A DNA stretch of 64,000 nt from Sialis fuliginosa (GCA_961205875.1 OY540816.1:7698701-7762700); one strand, 5' to 3'; shown: positions 24,001-35,991, numbered from the stretch's first letter. The notes: a model not told the origin generated them from the sequence alone. Numbers and translations: made by a program.

Positions 24001-25968
24001 TATTTTTTCAAGATATCTCAAGAACGACTTTTATAGAATCTTTTTTGTAGAGCATTTAATTTCTTATAAGGTTTGTTGTAAAATGTTTTCTTACAAAGAT
24101 TTATCTCAATTTGCTTTAAAAAATCGTGTATTGTTTTCCTAAATTGGTATGTGCTTTGACATATTAATTGTCATTTTGACGTTTGCATAAATTTAGATTG
24201 AAATTGTAAAAAAATTAAAAATATACAAAACAATAATCAGGTGCATCTTAAGAAAAATTTCGAACTAATCTTTTTTTGTAAAATTGTATCAAAATTAAAT
24301 AATTAACCATTTATCTGAACACTTTATCGCTTTTTAATTAAATTGTTCAATAATTAACTACTTTTGGTGAATTTAGCACGAGGAAGCACTGTACCTTTAC
24401 TTGGCAGAAGTTTTTTTTCATAGGATATTTTTGGTCAAAATTTGATGAACCTCCACATGTATATTTATATATATAATAATAATAAATGCAGAATGTAAGG
24501 ATACGTTATGAATATTCTCATTTTGTGCTATTTGTAAATGCTATTATTATTTTTTTATACAAATGTACATACACGAATATAACATAATAACTCATATGCA
24601 TGCCATATTGGTATCTGATAAACCATGTTATGCCAATCAGATTCTTAATATGTAAAAGCTTTTTAATTATAATACATCTAACAAATTAATTGTAATCAAT
24701 CACTGTCGTCATATGTAGTAGTATAGGAACCAGCTGCAAAATCGGTGTAGATTTAACAACCGTCTGCCGTTGTGGTTACTTTGAAGTACTCACTCAGACA
24801 AAGCTTGGACGATGAGTCCGGTCCACCATATATACCCATGGCAGAAGTTTTTATCCATGTCATTCTCCACAGCCCCCCCCCCCCCCACCCCAAACATTAC
24901 ATTAATCATAAAATAAAAAATTAAAACTTCCTTTTGGGCGGGGCGAATACATTTTATAGACACTGAAACCAGGAATCACCGAGATACTTGCAACTAGTTC
25001 ACTAGCTACTATGATGACACACGGCTAGTTTACTAGCTAACAAGTTAACAAGCCTACAAGCCAGCGAGTAAAGTAGCCTGGCATTCAACTTTTGTAGCAG
25101 ATTGTTAACAAGCAGCTTGTTAGCTAGTGAACATGATTACACTGAGCGAGTTTACAAGCTACAAGCCAGCTTTTTTACAAGCTGCTTGTAAACTCGCTCA
25201 ATGTAATCGACGCTAAAGAGAAAAATATTACATAATAACTAATAATAAAGCAAAACTTTATCATTTGAATTTATACTTACATGTATCAATTTGACATATT
25301 GTATCTTGTGCCTCATTATAATTTTTACTCTGTTTATCCACAAAATCATTTAGTGTTTGAAATCTTCTACCCATCAGATACATCAGTGTGATGAAATTGC
25401 AAGAGCATCCACCAATAATAAGGCTATTTAAAGTAAATATAATAGAATATTTCAGTTTATCAAAAATATCATTTTTGCTATCTGTCATAGTGCCGAATTC
25501 AAAAATGGCTATCCTTAAAAATATCCATATTATAAAACATAACCATTCTATTTTATTTACAAAACTTCTTTCTTTATTGTAATCAATATACGTAATTGTT
25601 TTTTCAATACATTTGTCTATTTTATTTATTTTCTTAATGATACTGGTATGAAATTTAGTATAATAAATGGAAAGTATCGGAATACATATTCCAAGTATTT
25701 GTAATCCATATCGATCTCCATTCTCAGCAAGTTGCATGAAAGTGTTGCTGGTGTAAAAATTTCGTTTAATGGCAAAATCATTAAGAATAGTACCGAGCAG
25801 TATACTTATAATTAAGAAAAAGTATACATTGTGGCATTGATTCTTTTTGATTTTTCTATTTCTTGAGCTGTCTTCGATGTTGAAATAGTTTACACAACAG
25901 ATTTGCAAAGCAAAATTCAAGGGTTGCAATACCCAACAAACGTCTTTTTTATTTTCCAATAAAATCAT
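21091..25968 (-). CDS. Gr: Gustatory receptor (7tm_7 family), complete
   Basis: Five minus-strand exons, 25968..25281, 23220..22925, 22332..22264, 21328..21239 and 21162..21091, join in phase into 404 residues, the usual length of insect Grs. The start ATG has an in-frame stop 30 bases upstream. The N-terminus has the family look (VLQPLNFALQIC), followed by several hydrophobic membrane segments. Exon 2 carries the conserved DIHGELVNIARNINKLFSLQ and exon 5 the C-terminal signature TYLVIFIQF (TYhhhhhQF). The small 23- and 30-residue exons 3 and 4, with phase 0 borders, follow the standard late-intron layout of Grs; exon 4 has SLQLLHSKLSFSAMGFFELD. These are ligand-gated cation channels of taste neurons; the ligand cannot be read from sequence. 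No stop or frameshift is seen, so it looks functional. Introns hold a foldback element, a GC-rich hairpin and MITE fragments. Confidence 0.9.
21385..21645 (+). repeat. pogo-like MITE fragment in Gr intron 3
   Basis: TTGACCAATCAGCGTTGGCG, GTATTCAAATGCTATAAATG and CAACACATACAATCAAG blocks match 50018-50215, part of the 831-bp element. Ends missing. Confidence 0.65.
21796..22110 (+). repeat. Dispersed repeat shared with 27830-28105
   Basis: ACTCAAAAAATCCGAAAAAA, CAATGACAAATACTAATGTC and ATATCTAGGCATGTGGAGTG appear in the same order at 27830-28105. In Gr intron 3. Confidence 0.65.
22393..22484. repeat. GC-rich 92-bp hairpin in Gr intron 2
   Basis: TTTTTAAGTGCAGCGCCGAG faces CTCGACGCTGCACTTAAAAA; about 31 bp pair with three mismatches around a short loop. 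It stands out as GC-rich in an AT-rich intron. Could be a tiny MITE or a hairpin RNA source. Confidence 0.8.
23541..24450. repeat. Foldback element in Gr intron 1
   Basis: Left arm about 23541-23885 is the inverse of right arm about 24150-24450: GCACAGTGCTTCCTCGTGCT faces AGCACGAGGAAGCACTGTAC, and GATTTTGACCAAAA faces TTTTGGTCAAAATT at the outer edges. The arms have drifted. The centre holds three AAATGACATTT-type units. Confidence 0.8.
24965..25205. repeat. Palindromic repeat rich in AGCTAGTTTACAAGC motifs
   Basis: GATTACACTGAGCGAGTTTA faces AAACTCGCTCAATGTAATC, with CTAGTTTACTAGCTAACAAG-like internal units. In Gr intron 1, ending 76 bp from the exon 1 donor. Confidence 0.65.
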
Positions 25969-26373
25969 TTTGAATTGTTCGCGTTCGCTACATTGTTAGT
26001 ACTTGTATAGAATCAATTTTATGAGTATGTATTTATGAATTATATAATATGTAGTGTACATAAAACAGCAAACATTAACAATAATGAAAGATTATAATCT
26101 TTACGTGTTATTATAATGATTATAAATATCAAATGTTTATAAAGCGGAACAGGAGCTTTCATTAAGCAAATATTTTAATAAAAAAACCTTTTTGCACAGG
26201 GGAATTAAATTTATTTTCAATATAATATTTTAATTAATTATCACTTTTTTTCCTATTCAAAGGATAGGGGATATCAGAATAAAAATTTTACTCTTCGATT
26301 TCAAAATTTTCATTTGAAAATTTAGTTTTAGATCAAAACAAATATTTTTCGTTCTGTATCCCCTGTCTGTGTG

Positions 26374-27173
26374 CATGGGCGTAGCCAGGATTTTGTTCAG
26401 GGGGGGGCAAATTTTTTTTTTTTTGAAACCGATTGATCGGCGTGTTTTGCCTAGTATTGAAAAAATTAACATTTTCATTATTTATTATATCTCTAGATAG
26501 GTGCGCAAAAAGTAACAATTAAAAGTCATTATTTTTTTCATTTCTTCTTTTATTTTCGCCACATTTTTTTCAATCAATTAAATTTATATGTATGTGCATA
26601 TCTTTTTGAATACAAAATCCTCTACAAAAATGTACTCTACGTTGCTATTTTGGTGTTTTTTTTTATTTAATGTAAAAAATCGATCTAATTTGAATTGATA
26701 ATATACTTAAAAAAAACTTTACAATAAAAAAAACAATGATATTTAAATTTTCGAATCTAAAAATGTCACTATTTAACCAATGAACTGATTAATTTGTTAC
26801 TCTTACTTCACGAGCTAGGGGGAGGAGCAAGCGTCCCCCCTTCCCATGCTTTTGTGGGTAGTTATTTTAACACAAAACACAGTTTTCACTGTTGCCAATA
26901 CTGCGACCTTTGCCTTTAGGTGTTTTTATTTTATTTTTAATTTTCCCTGATAATTTAGTTTACATGTAAAAATAAAAGATTGTGATTAAAAAAAACTTTG
27001 ATATTTTATTTTCTGGATCCAAAATATAAATTTACGTTCAAAAATTCAATGGACATCATAGAAGTCTAGAAATATCCTTGTTTGGACAATAATACCGATT
27101 TACTTATTCCTTTTTGTCCACAAGCTAGGGGGGGGCAAGCGCCCCTCCCTGCCCCACCCTGGCTACGCCCATG
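26374..27173. mobile_element. 800-bp hAT-type element, TCTGTGTG duplication
   Basis: Inverted ends CATGGGCGTAGCCAGG and CCTGGCTACGCCCATG. TCTGTGTG lies at 26366-26373 and 27174-27181. G-rich and C-rich runs sit inside each end. No transposase frame. Confidence 0.9.
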
Positions 27174-27559
27174 TCTGTGTGTGTCCCTCGAATCCTTTTT
27201 ACCCACATAATTCATGAACTACTGAACCTATCGTAATGAAACTTGGTTTGTTAGTTGTGTCTGGCTAGTAGATGTTACCATATAAAAATTATCAAAATCA
27301 TGTGGTGTGGTAACTCAAAATTGTTATTTTTTCCAAATATTTCAGGAATGATGTATGTACATACTATGTTATGTAAAAAACGTATATAATCTGTTTTGTA
27401 GAGAATTTTTAAATAAAATATTCCCTTACGATTTATGAAGATACATATATGTTTACTTTGAAGAATATTGATTTCTAAAATTCTAGCTAATTTGCCGGTG
27501 ACTACACCGGCACCGTCAAATGCTGCCGGCCTTGAACTCGACAGTCGGATGTACCCAAT

Positions 27560-28105
27560 ACTGCCTTTTTAGGGTTCCGAAGAAACCCTATTAATATCGC
27601 TTTGTCGTCCGTCCGTCCGTCCTTTTCACTCAAAGCTAAATAGCTCGTAAACTATATAAGCTAGAAACTTGAAATTTTTACTGAACATGTAAAATGACAC
27701 CCTCTAGTAAAATATGTACAAATTTATTGAATAAATAATTTTTCAGGGGGAAGGGGGGGGGGGAAATAAGGAGCTAAAGCTCAATAAAATTCAATAAATT
27801 TGTACATATTTTACTAGAGGGTGTCATTTTACTACTGGCTCAAAAAATCTGAAAAAAATTTTGTAACGAGGCTTTGGTGGGACTACCAACGACAAATACT
27901 AAAGTCAACAATATAATTTTAAATTTTGGAATTATAGGGAGGGGCGTCATAAAAATTTTTTTTTTGATATCTAGGCATGTGGTATGTCAAAATATAGATC
28001 TCTATTAGTAGAACTTGACACTTTTTTATATTTTAACTTTAACTTAAAAATGCACCTGTAAGTGGTTCCAAACATTTCACGTAGTACGTACTTCGGAACC
28101 CTTAT
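27560..28105. repeat. GGGTTCCGAAGAAACCC repeat with an inverted inner copy
   Basis: TAAAATGACACCCTCTAGTA (27697) is inverted at 27812-27832. From 27830 on it matches 21796-22110. Ends near CGTACTTCGGAACCC, the inverse of its start. Confidence 0.6.
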
Positions 28106-28189
28106 GGCATACACTCGTGTATGTCTTGCCCGAATTATTTATATTTACGATTTAAATACTTCTTTCTGAGGTATAATAACCCAAGAAGG

Positions 28190-28445
28190 TAACGCTTATT
28201 GAACACTGCAAACATGTTTCTATCACTACAGCTAGAACTCAACTGCACCGGCACTGAGAATGCCGGTGTGTGGAAAAAGAGCCATGGCCGGTTTCGGTGC
28301 CTTCACCGGCAACGGTACCGGTTTTGCCGGTGTGTGGAAAAACGGTCTATAGGTATCGTACCGGTCTCGGTCCAATCACGCTCCGATACAGTATTACTAT
28401 ACTGAATATTTGACTAGAGTGAGACCGGACCGAAACCGGCACGAT
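28190..28445. repeat. GCCGGTGTGTGG / CCGGTTTCGGTGCC simple repeats
   Basis: Several GCCGGTGTGTGGAAAAA and ACCGGTCTCGGTCC units with ACCGGC cores. One chance frame (28199-28405) is made of these repeats. A related block is at 27490-27540. Confidence 0.55.
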
Positions 28446-28767
28446 AGTGTGGATCGATTCTAACTATCTTGGGGGAAATTTAGCTCGAGGAAACACTTTT
28501 TTGAGTTTTATGAGCGGTAGAGTAAGATTGATTGCAAATCAGAGATATAAAGCAAATTATCCCATATACTCACAAGGGGAGATCATATCTAGGGAAGTTG
28601 GGATTTTAGTCAGCTTTGGAGAGGTGAATCTAGACCAAAAATAAGGAGACACGTGTTCGAGAACTCATCTGGGCAGCCCTTATTAGTAAAGATATTAAAT
28701 TTTGAAAATTGGTATATTTCCTTAAGCTCTTATGTACTGTAATAAGCATCTACGTTAACAATCCTTC

Positions 28768-28834
28768 AATGGCTGTGCGTGTAGAGCGCCGGCTTATGAT
28801 CCAAAGAACACAGGTTCGAATCCCGTACCCTGTA
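28768..28834 (+). other. tRNA-like segment, left arm
   Basis: Box A-like TGGCTGTGCGT at 28770-28780 and a perfect box B GGTTCGAATCC at 28813-28823. The anticodon loop reads CTTATGA. The anticodon stem and the 5' acceptor strand do not pair, so this is a tRNA-derived sequence, not a functional tRNA gene. Confidence 0.65.
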
Positions 28835-29582
28835 CAAAATAATTTTTATTTTTATTTTCAATTGTTTCTTACTTTTTATTTTTTTTACATATAGATTACC
28901 AGTACCTGCTATTTATACATTATGCTTTTTATGTAAACATATCGATAATACATATATGTTTTTTGGGTTGAAATACACATGTAAAGTTTTAAATAGTTTA
29001 TTTATGATGTTATTTTTATTGAAACTACGTATATAATTTACCAATTTATATATATTATATATTATATATATTTTATTATATATTATATATTATATATATT
29101 TCAATTAATCAAATTTATTTGATACCTAAATAAATTATTTTTTACTTTTATTTAATTTTTTTCATTCAAATAAATTATCGGTCTTCTATACTATTGAAAA
29201 TATTATTATTTCTATTTTTTTTCCTTTTTGGCCTTATAATTAAATTATTTACAGCTAGTTATTTGTTTATATTTATATTTCTTTAATTAAATAAAACAAG
29301 TAAGATTTTACGATATTATTATTATTATTTTATAATAAATGATGCACATTTTGGAATATTTAAAAGTTTAACAATTGAAATATATTTTTAATTGGTAAAT
29401 TATATACGTAGTTTCAATAAAAATAATCTATTTAAAACTTTACATGTGTATTTCAACCCAAAAAACATATATTATCGATATGTTTACCTAAAAAACATAA
29501 TGTATAAATAGCAGGTAGTGGTAATCTATATGTAAAAAAAATAAAAAGTAAGAAACAATTGAAAATAAAAATAAAAATTATT

Positions 29583-29651
29583 TTGTACAGGGTACGGGAT
29601 TCGAACCTGTGTTCTTTGGATCATAAGCCGGCGCTCTACACGCACAGCCAT
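29583..29651 (-). other. tRNA-like segment, right arm
   Basis: Inverted copy of 28768-28834 with the same box A and box B (reverse of 29597-29607). Same defects in the stems. Confidence 0.65.
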
Positions 29652-30073
29652 TGAAGGATTGTTAACGTAGACGCTTATTACAGTACATAAGAGCTTAAGG
29701 AAATATACCAATTTTCAAAATTTAATATCTTTACTAATAAGGGCTGCCCAGATGAGTTCTCGAACACGTGTCTCCTTATTTTTGGTCTAGATTCACCTCT
29801 CCAAAGCTGACTAAAATCCCAACTTCCCTAGATATGATCTCCCCTTGTCAGTGGTTATTAAATGGGATGCCATGACACCAGGTGATTTTTAGTTAAAAAA
29901 ATATCTAATTTAGTGCATTATATTATTTTTATAAAAAATTCAGTCAATTTTTATAATTATTTCAAACAATTTATTGATTATAACATAAAAGTAATATCTT
30001 ATTTAATACTTATATTAAAATACACAGTCAATTTAATAATATTTGGATTAATATTGTTAGTTATACAGACTTA

Positions 30074-30405
30074 TGTCCGGTATTATAAAAAAGCTAGCAA
30101 ATTTGCTAGCTAGCAAGCACTTTCAAATGGGGTATTAATTCTGTGATAGTATTTATGGATTAGCTATGAAATTTAGAGCAATGATTCTTCAACGTATTGT
30201 AACACAGTTGGCGACTCTGACCGTATAAAATAATTTTCATAATATCGCCACTGTTTTAATACCGTTGGTGTTTATATACCACGCGTGCGTGAAACTTGTC
30301 AAACATTTCATGAAACTAAAGGAGAACTGTCAGATAGGTTAAAAACCTCATTTGAAAGTGCTTGCTAGCTAGCAAATTTTGCTAGCTCCTTTATAATACC
30401 GGACA
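30074..30405. mobile_element. 332-bp MITE, TTA duplication
   Basis: Starts TGTCCGGTATTATAAA and ends TTTATAATACCGGACA. TTA at 30071-30073 and 30406-30408. A second inverted layer, GCTAGCAAATTTGCTAGC, lies inside. Full relatives of identical length are at 39202 and 51128. Confidence 0.9.
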
Positions 30406-31079
30406 TTAGGCAGTATTGCGTTGTGATGAAGTTTAAAATTTTAAGCTTATTTCAGATTTTTTTTCGTAACAAAATAAAATATAATCTTTTCAGTTTTTTG
30501 TATGTTTTTATTCGCATCTTAAATTATACAAAAAAATTTTTTGTAATAAATTTTATAATATTTTGTTTGTGTTTTTTGGGTTCAAAGAGTAAAAAAAGGT
30601 GATTGGGTAATGGGAAGCACATCTCCACTTGTAATAATTTGAAACAAAAAACTCAAATATATTTTTATTTTATAGACTTTTATAATAGTCTCTATCGCAA
30701 TACCTAGAATTAAACATTTATCACACTATAATATAAACCAAAACGTATATTTGTTTGTATATCTGTCCGGCGACAATCAATTTATAGCCCGTTAAACCTT
30801 TCACTGGATTTTTTTCATACTTTGCCTGTTTTTAGATTCGTCCTTCATGCAGTGTAATGGATAATTATTTTATTCAAAATATTTCTATTTTCCGTGATAT
30901 GTATTTTTATGCGAGACACTACATGTAAAATTTACACGAAATTTTGCTATCTGACGTTTAGTTTGAAATTTAAGAGTTTCGACACTCGGCTTTTGTTTTT
31001 GGAATTCTTAGAATTTCGTCGCTGTGATTGGTCAAAAATTGACATTTCGTATGAATTTTAAACACTCCACGTGGACTTG

Positions 31080-31800
31080 ATATTTGCCTGTCATAAACAG
31101 CTGTTTTTTATTTGAAATACGTCAGGGGCGTGTACAGAAATGTGTCAAATTGGTACATTACAATTAAATTGTTTACAATGAAAATTTTCACCAAAATTGG
31201 TTAGTATATTGATGTAATTAGTATAATTTATATTTAATAAGAATTACGTCAGGAGCGTGGTTACAAGAACATTTTTTATTGCTTTTTTTATAATTGTTTT
31301 AAAATGAAACAGTTATTTTAGTCATTGGGGATTGATGTAATTTACCCAAAAATTAATATTTATTAACAATTAAGTCAGGTGCGGCGTAGTAAAAAATATT
31401 TTAAATTGTTATTTTTTAAGAGTTGTATAATAAACAATTTTGAAAATCATTTGATAGTTCATATATGTAATGTATCAAACAATTTATATTAAATAATAAT
31501 AAAGACAGGTATGGAGTATTAAAAGGAAACACCAATGAGATATGTTGAAAAATTGATTTTTTGCGATTTTTTAAATTTATTTAATTAATTCTTTTAGTAT
31601 TGTCAGTGACATCGCATTACAAAATATTTAAAATTGCTATTTTTTAATCGTGACGAAAAAAAATTGATTTTATTGAAATTGAACAAAAGTTAAAAACTTA
31701 AAAAATTTATAAAAATAATAAATAAGTCAAAGTCAGGAGTGTGGTCTTGAAAATTGCTTCAACGCATTCTTTGAATATGTTGTATGCAAAAAAAATATGG
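31080..31800. repeat. Divergent tandem array, period about 125 bp
   Basis: A GTCAGGNGCGTGG-like anchor recurs near 31121, 31246, 31374, 31502, 31610 and 31735, each followed by AAATATTTTAAATTG-like text. Units are diverged. The array ends before GGGTCGCAGCCGAAGGCTGA at 31887. Confidence 0.6.
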
Positions 31801-31919
31801 AAATTGATATTCACAATGATTTTTTGAAAATTTCTTAAAGGTATTATCAAAATTTACGGTAAAGGTATAATCTATGATGTATACGAGGGTCGCAGCCGAA
31901 GGCTGAGACCCGAGTAAGT

Positions 31920-33237
31920 CTGAGGTTAGGGTGATTTGTACATGTAAATAGTAACATTACTGCAAATGTAATAATGATAAATGATTATCACAACCAAATT
32001 CAAGAATTATTTACTTATCAGCATTTAAAACAATAACAGTGAAATATTTTATGAAAATTTGAAAAGACAAAAGTTAATATAAAAAAATAATTTATATTTT
32101 ATCAATCAAATGTGGCGCGATAAGGGGCAGACTTGTAAATTTTGTTGTTGCAAAAATCGTCTTTTTATTCGTTGAAAATCGAAAAAAAAAAGAAATTATT
32201 AATAAAAATAAATAATTTTAGGTAGGCAATACAATAACTATTAGTTTATAGAATAACGTGTTAAAATTATAACCCGATCGGTCGATTAGAATTTCAGTTC
32301 TGCTTCCCACCAACCGAAAGAAGGTAGTTTCGAGAAAAATGCGTTTAAAGATTTACCTCGGTTTGCATAAAGCAAAATTAACCACAATTAGTTAATCAGT
32401 TGTTTTCAAACCATGATTAATGTTAATTCCAAACTTAATCTCAATTTGTAAATGAACAATTCACTAAATATGATTATTTTTTACCTTATAAAATATATCA
32501 TAACCGTGATTGTTTTTAAAAATTGACGTAGTAATGGTTTTAAAACAACTGATTAACTAATTGTGATTCATTTTGCTTTGTGCAACCCAAGGTTAGTAAC
32601 AGAAGTTACACTCTTCTTTGTGCTATAACTTCGTAAATACTTTGAATTTTGGTTTAGAATATTCACAGTATACTGTCAATATGTTTTACATACAAAATAT
32701 GTATTCAAAAAATCGAAAATTTTAAGTCGTCACATAGAAATACTGCCTTAATAAAATATCATACTTATTGTTAGAGATATGTCATTTTTTTTTAAATAGC
32801 ACCCTATTATTTTTTTATACGATTAGATAGTACATTTAATTATTTTTCATTCACATAATTATTTAAATAGTCATTTGTCATTTACGCAATATAATGTAGT
32901 AATTTCCATGCGAGTAAATTAAATGTTAATATCCAATTATGTTTTTCTAAAAATAAATAATACGAACATAGATATGATATTTTTACATAAATGGTATAAT
33001 CAAAACATTAGGTACTGTTTAAAAAATAAATTGATGGCGTCATATTATGTCTGATGTATAGATCTATAATAAAAATATGTTATTATGGAAAAATAATTAG
33101 TTACATTAATGTTACCTGTATTATATATTTAATAGAAAAATACCTGAAATAATAATAATATAAATCTATCAGGTATTCAATTGTTAATACAAAATATTCA
33201 TTATGAACATCTTAAAGTACGTTTAACATAAGATAGT
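31920..33237. other. AT-rich intergenic stretch
   Basis: No gene seen. An inverted pair (AACCACAATTAGTTAATCAG near 32380; CTGATTAACTAATTGTGATT near 32551) marks a decayed palindrome. Confidence 0.45.
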
Positions 33238-33660
33238 GTTGCATTTTCTCAAAGTAGAATATTTCAAAAGTATTCTCTGAAAATTTCAGACAAATGTCCT
33301 GTCCATAGACGATTCAGTGTAAGTTCCAAAATAATTTTTTTAATTACATGCAAATCATATTCCTTCGTTCATCCAGAGCATTATGTCATTAGCTAATGAT
33401 CTCTTTTGTTTTTTTTTTTATTTCAGATGATCTAGTGACGAGCAGTAGTGATCACGGCAAAACACTTTTTTTTGGGACCCCTCCCAAATTTGCTGTATCC
33501 CACTTATTTTTTAATATTTTGCCATAAAAAAATTACAGTGTTTTCTGTAAATATATATCTTTCATGTGGAAAAACATTTGTTATTAAACATATATTTATA
33601 ATACTTATTGATAAAGACTGGTATGTATTTAACATTCTTATTTTGTAGGGTTTTACTAAA
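33238..33660 (+). repeat. Dispersed repeat, copy of 44182-44740
   Basis: TTTCTCAAAGTAGAATATTT, GACAAATGTCCTGTCCATAG and CAGATGATCTAGTGACGAGC occur in the same order in both. The copy at 44182 is longer. Confidence 0.75.
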
Positions 33661-33899
33661 AATATATAAAAATTACATTATTCAAAATAATTATTCAGGG
33701 GTGACCACTGACCACTTAGAACGATAAAATTGAAAATATTTATACGTATATATGAAAAATTTTCATTCATACTATTTTTTTATTAGATTAGTCATATAAT
33801 GTTTGTTATTTATAGTTTATAGTCTAGTTTTATGAATTTATAAAAAATAATTTATATTATATATTATAATATAATTGCAATATTAGTACCAACGTAGTT

Positions 33900-34097
33900 C
33901 AGTGGTTCTTAAACTAGGGCCCGTTGAACTTTTGCCGGGGGTCCGTGAAACATGTTTGGCATAAATTAAAGTACTTTTACATTTCTATTTACCTGTGATT
34001 TATTAGTATCTAACGACCTTCTATCCAGGGGAGAGGGTTCCTCGAAAAGAATAGTACTAAAGGGGGTCCCTAGACCATATAAGTTTAAGAACCGCTG
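33900..34097. mobile_element. 198-bp hAT-type MITE, CAGTGGTTCTTAAAC ends
   Basis: CAGTGGTTCTTAAACTAGGG at the left faces AGTTTAAGAACCGCTG at the right, with GGGGGTCC blocks inside. These are hAT-type ends of the CAGYGGTTCTYAA form. Flanks no longer match. Confidence 0.75.
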
Positions 34098-34301
34098 AGT
34101 TAGTCAATTGATCCACTTGCTCTTCAAATTCCAGTGTTTTTTATGTATTTTACGTTAAAAGGTTGTCACTAATAAAATAATTGACAGAATGATTTGACAT
34201 TTCAGTAAGACTAGATTTACATAACAAATATTTTAAGATTCTACGGCTTGTAGTATGTATTAATTAACAATAACATCCGACGATTATTCACTACTCAAAT
34301 T

Positions 34302-34614
34302 CCCGGTATTATAAAGAATTTGCTTGAGTGCAAAAGCAAATTAGCTTCCAGCTAAAGCTATCTGTTAGGCACTGAATATAAATGACAATACACTCACAGA
34401 TGTAGCGAATGAAATCGTACATATGATAAATTTGGCGCAAGCGCGATAAGTAGAAATCAGTGACTTAAAATAAGTGCTACCAAGTGTACCTATACATTTA
34501 TTACCACTGCTTTAAAATATCAAGCAATTTCATAACAATTTGACACCTAGCAGATAGTGTAAGCTGGAAGCTAATTTGCTTTTTCACTCAAGGAAATTCT
34601 TTATAATACCGCGC
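34302..34614. mobile_element. CCGGTATTATAAAGAATTTGC MITE
   Basis: CCCGGTATTATAAAGAATTT faces AAATTCTTTATAATACCGCG, with AAGCAAATTAGCTTCCAGCT inverted inside. Related to the shorter copy at 35992-36215 and, at its tips, to the 332-bp family. Confidence 0.8.
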
Positions 34615-35435
34615 AAAAGTTTGATTTATGCAATTTCAACAATGATATGATACGTCATTCATTATACATTCAGACCACCCCTGAATTATATAGAGTCAAG
34701 TTTTCTGAAGTGGGAACACTAAAAATCAACTTCTTCAACTTAAACTTTTTATTGTAGAACTTAGAAGTTTTATTGTCCAAAATTAATGTTCTGAAATATT
34801 TTTTGAAAATTTTGATTTTTTAAAAAGTTATAAGCAAATGAATTTTTATATAGGTTTTTTTTTTTTTATAGTAGGACTAAAAATAATTCACAATTTAGAT
34901 GAAATAAATTTTTTTTAAAAGTTTTCATTTTTTCTTATAAATAATAAATATTTTAATAAACAAATAGAAATTTAAACAACTTCTCATATAGATAGAAACA
35001 AAATTTTTACACAGTATTGTTCTGTAAAATCTACTTAACTTTTTCCTGAAAAAAAATTTTAGTACATTTCATAAACAAAAAAGTTACGAATGTTTAAGTG
35101 CCGTCAGATAGGCGCGCGGCGCGGTGCCGCGCGAGGCACACAAACGCATTCACGCGCTTGGCTACCTCACCTACTCGAACAAAAGCAATTTTATGGTTGA
35201 TTATTATAGATTTTGGGGCGTAGAATTCGGACTGGAGAAAAGTGGTGCCACACCCTTAAAAATGGGGTTGAAGGGTGAAAACCCCGTTTCCAACCTTTTT
35301 TTCAATTTATCTCAAAATCTAAATCGATGATGAGTTTTTTTTATGGTCGATATATGTTAGGGACACACAAACAAATTTATTGGGACCACATATACTGAAT
35401 TTGACCAAAAATTACTCTTTCTAGAGGGTTTAAAA

Positions 35436-35828
35436 AAAGTAAAAATGCTTCTTTTCGGGGAAAATATTTTAAAAATTAATAACTTATGTTAAAATCATCC
35501 AAATGACTCGGAATTGGTTTCAATTTGTTCGTGAAGTTCCGGAGAATAATGATCAACCATAATTAAAAAAATATATTAATAGCTTAACCAATGAAAATCG
35601 CTAATGTTTAAGGGTAAGTAACGTACATTTTTATTAAACTACCTTTTTACTAAAATTTAAATAAAAACATCAGGGTTGAATATAATACGTTTTATTCAAA
35701 TAATGCATTTCTTATTTGGAACTTCGGGAACAATTTGAGACCAATTACGAGTCATTTGGATGATTTTAACAAAAGTTATTAATTTTTAAAATATTTTCCC
35801 CGAAAAGAAGCATTTTTACTTTTGACTC
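35436..35828. repeat. Palindrome with arms over 100 bp
   Basis: AAATGCTTCTTTTCGGGGAA (35446) faces TTCCCCGAAAAGAAGCATTT (35797), and AAAATCATCCAAATGACTCG faces CGAGTCATTTGGATGATTTT apart from one base. Spacer about 160 bp. Confidence 0.8.
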
Positions 35829-35991
35829 ATATAGTTTTAATATTAAGTTAAATAAGAAATCAATATTTGGTGAAATGAACAAATTCAACAGAAAATGAAT
35901 ATATTTGTTGATTTATGCACAAGTGTTAACAGATCTATATTTTTTTAGTTTACAAGATCACATCTTTTCAATATAAATAATAAATGTCTTA

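Larger units (their letters stand above)
28572..29848. mobile_element. Foldback element, near-identical 475-bp arms with tRNA-like segment
   Basis: Left arm about 28572-29047 and right arm about 29385-29848 are inverted and nearly identical: the 61-codon frames read across each arm differ at one residue. The spacer is about 340 bp of AT-rich DNA. Outer edges are CACAAGGGGAGATC and GATCTCCCCTTGT. Each arm contains one tRNA-like box A/box B segment. Confidence 0.9.

Noticed and set aside
28768..28834. Functional tRNA gene
   Set aside because: Box A and B are present but the anticodon stem and acceptor do not pair, and the copy lies in a transposon arm.
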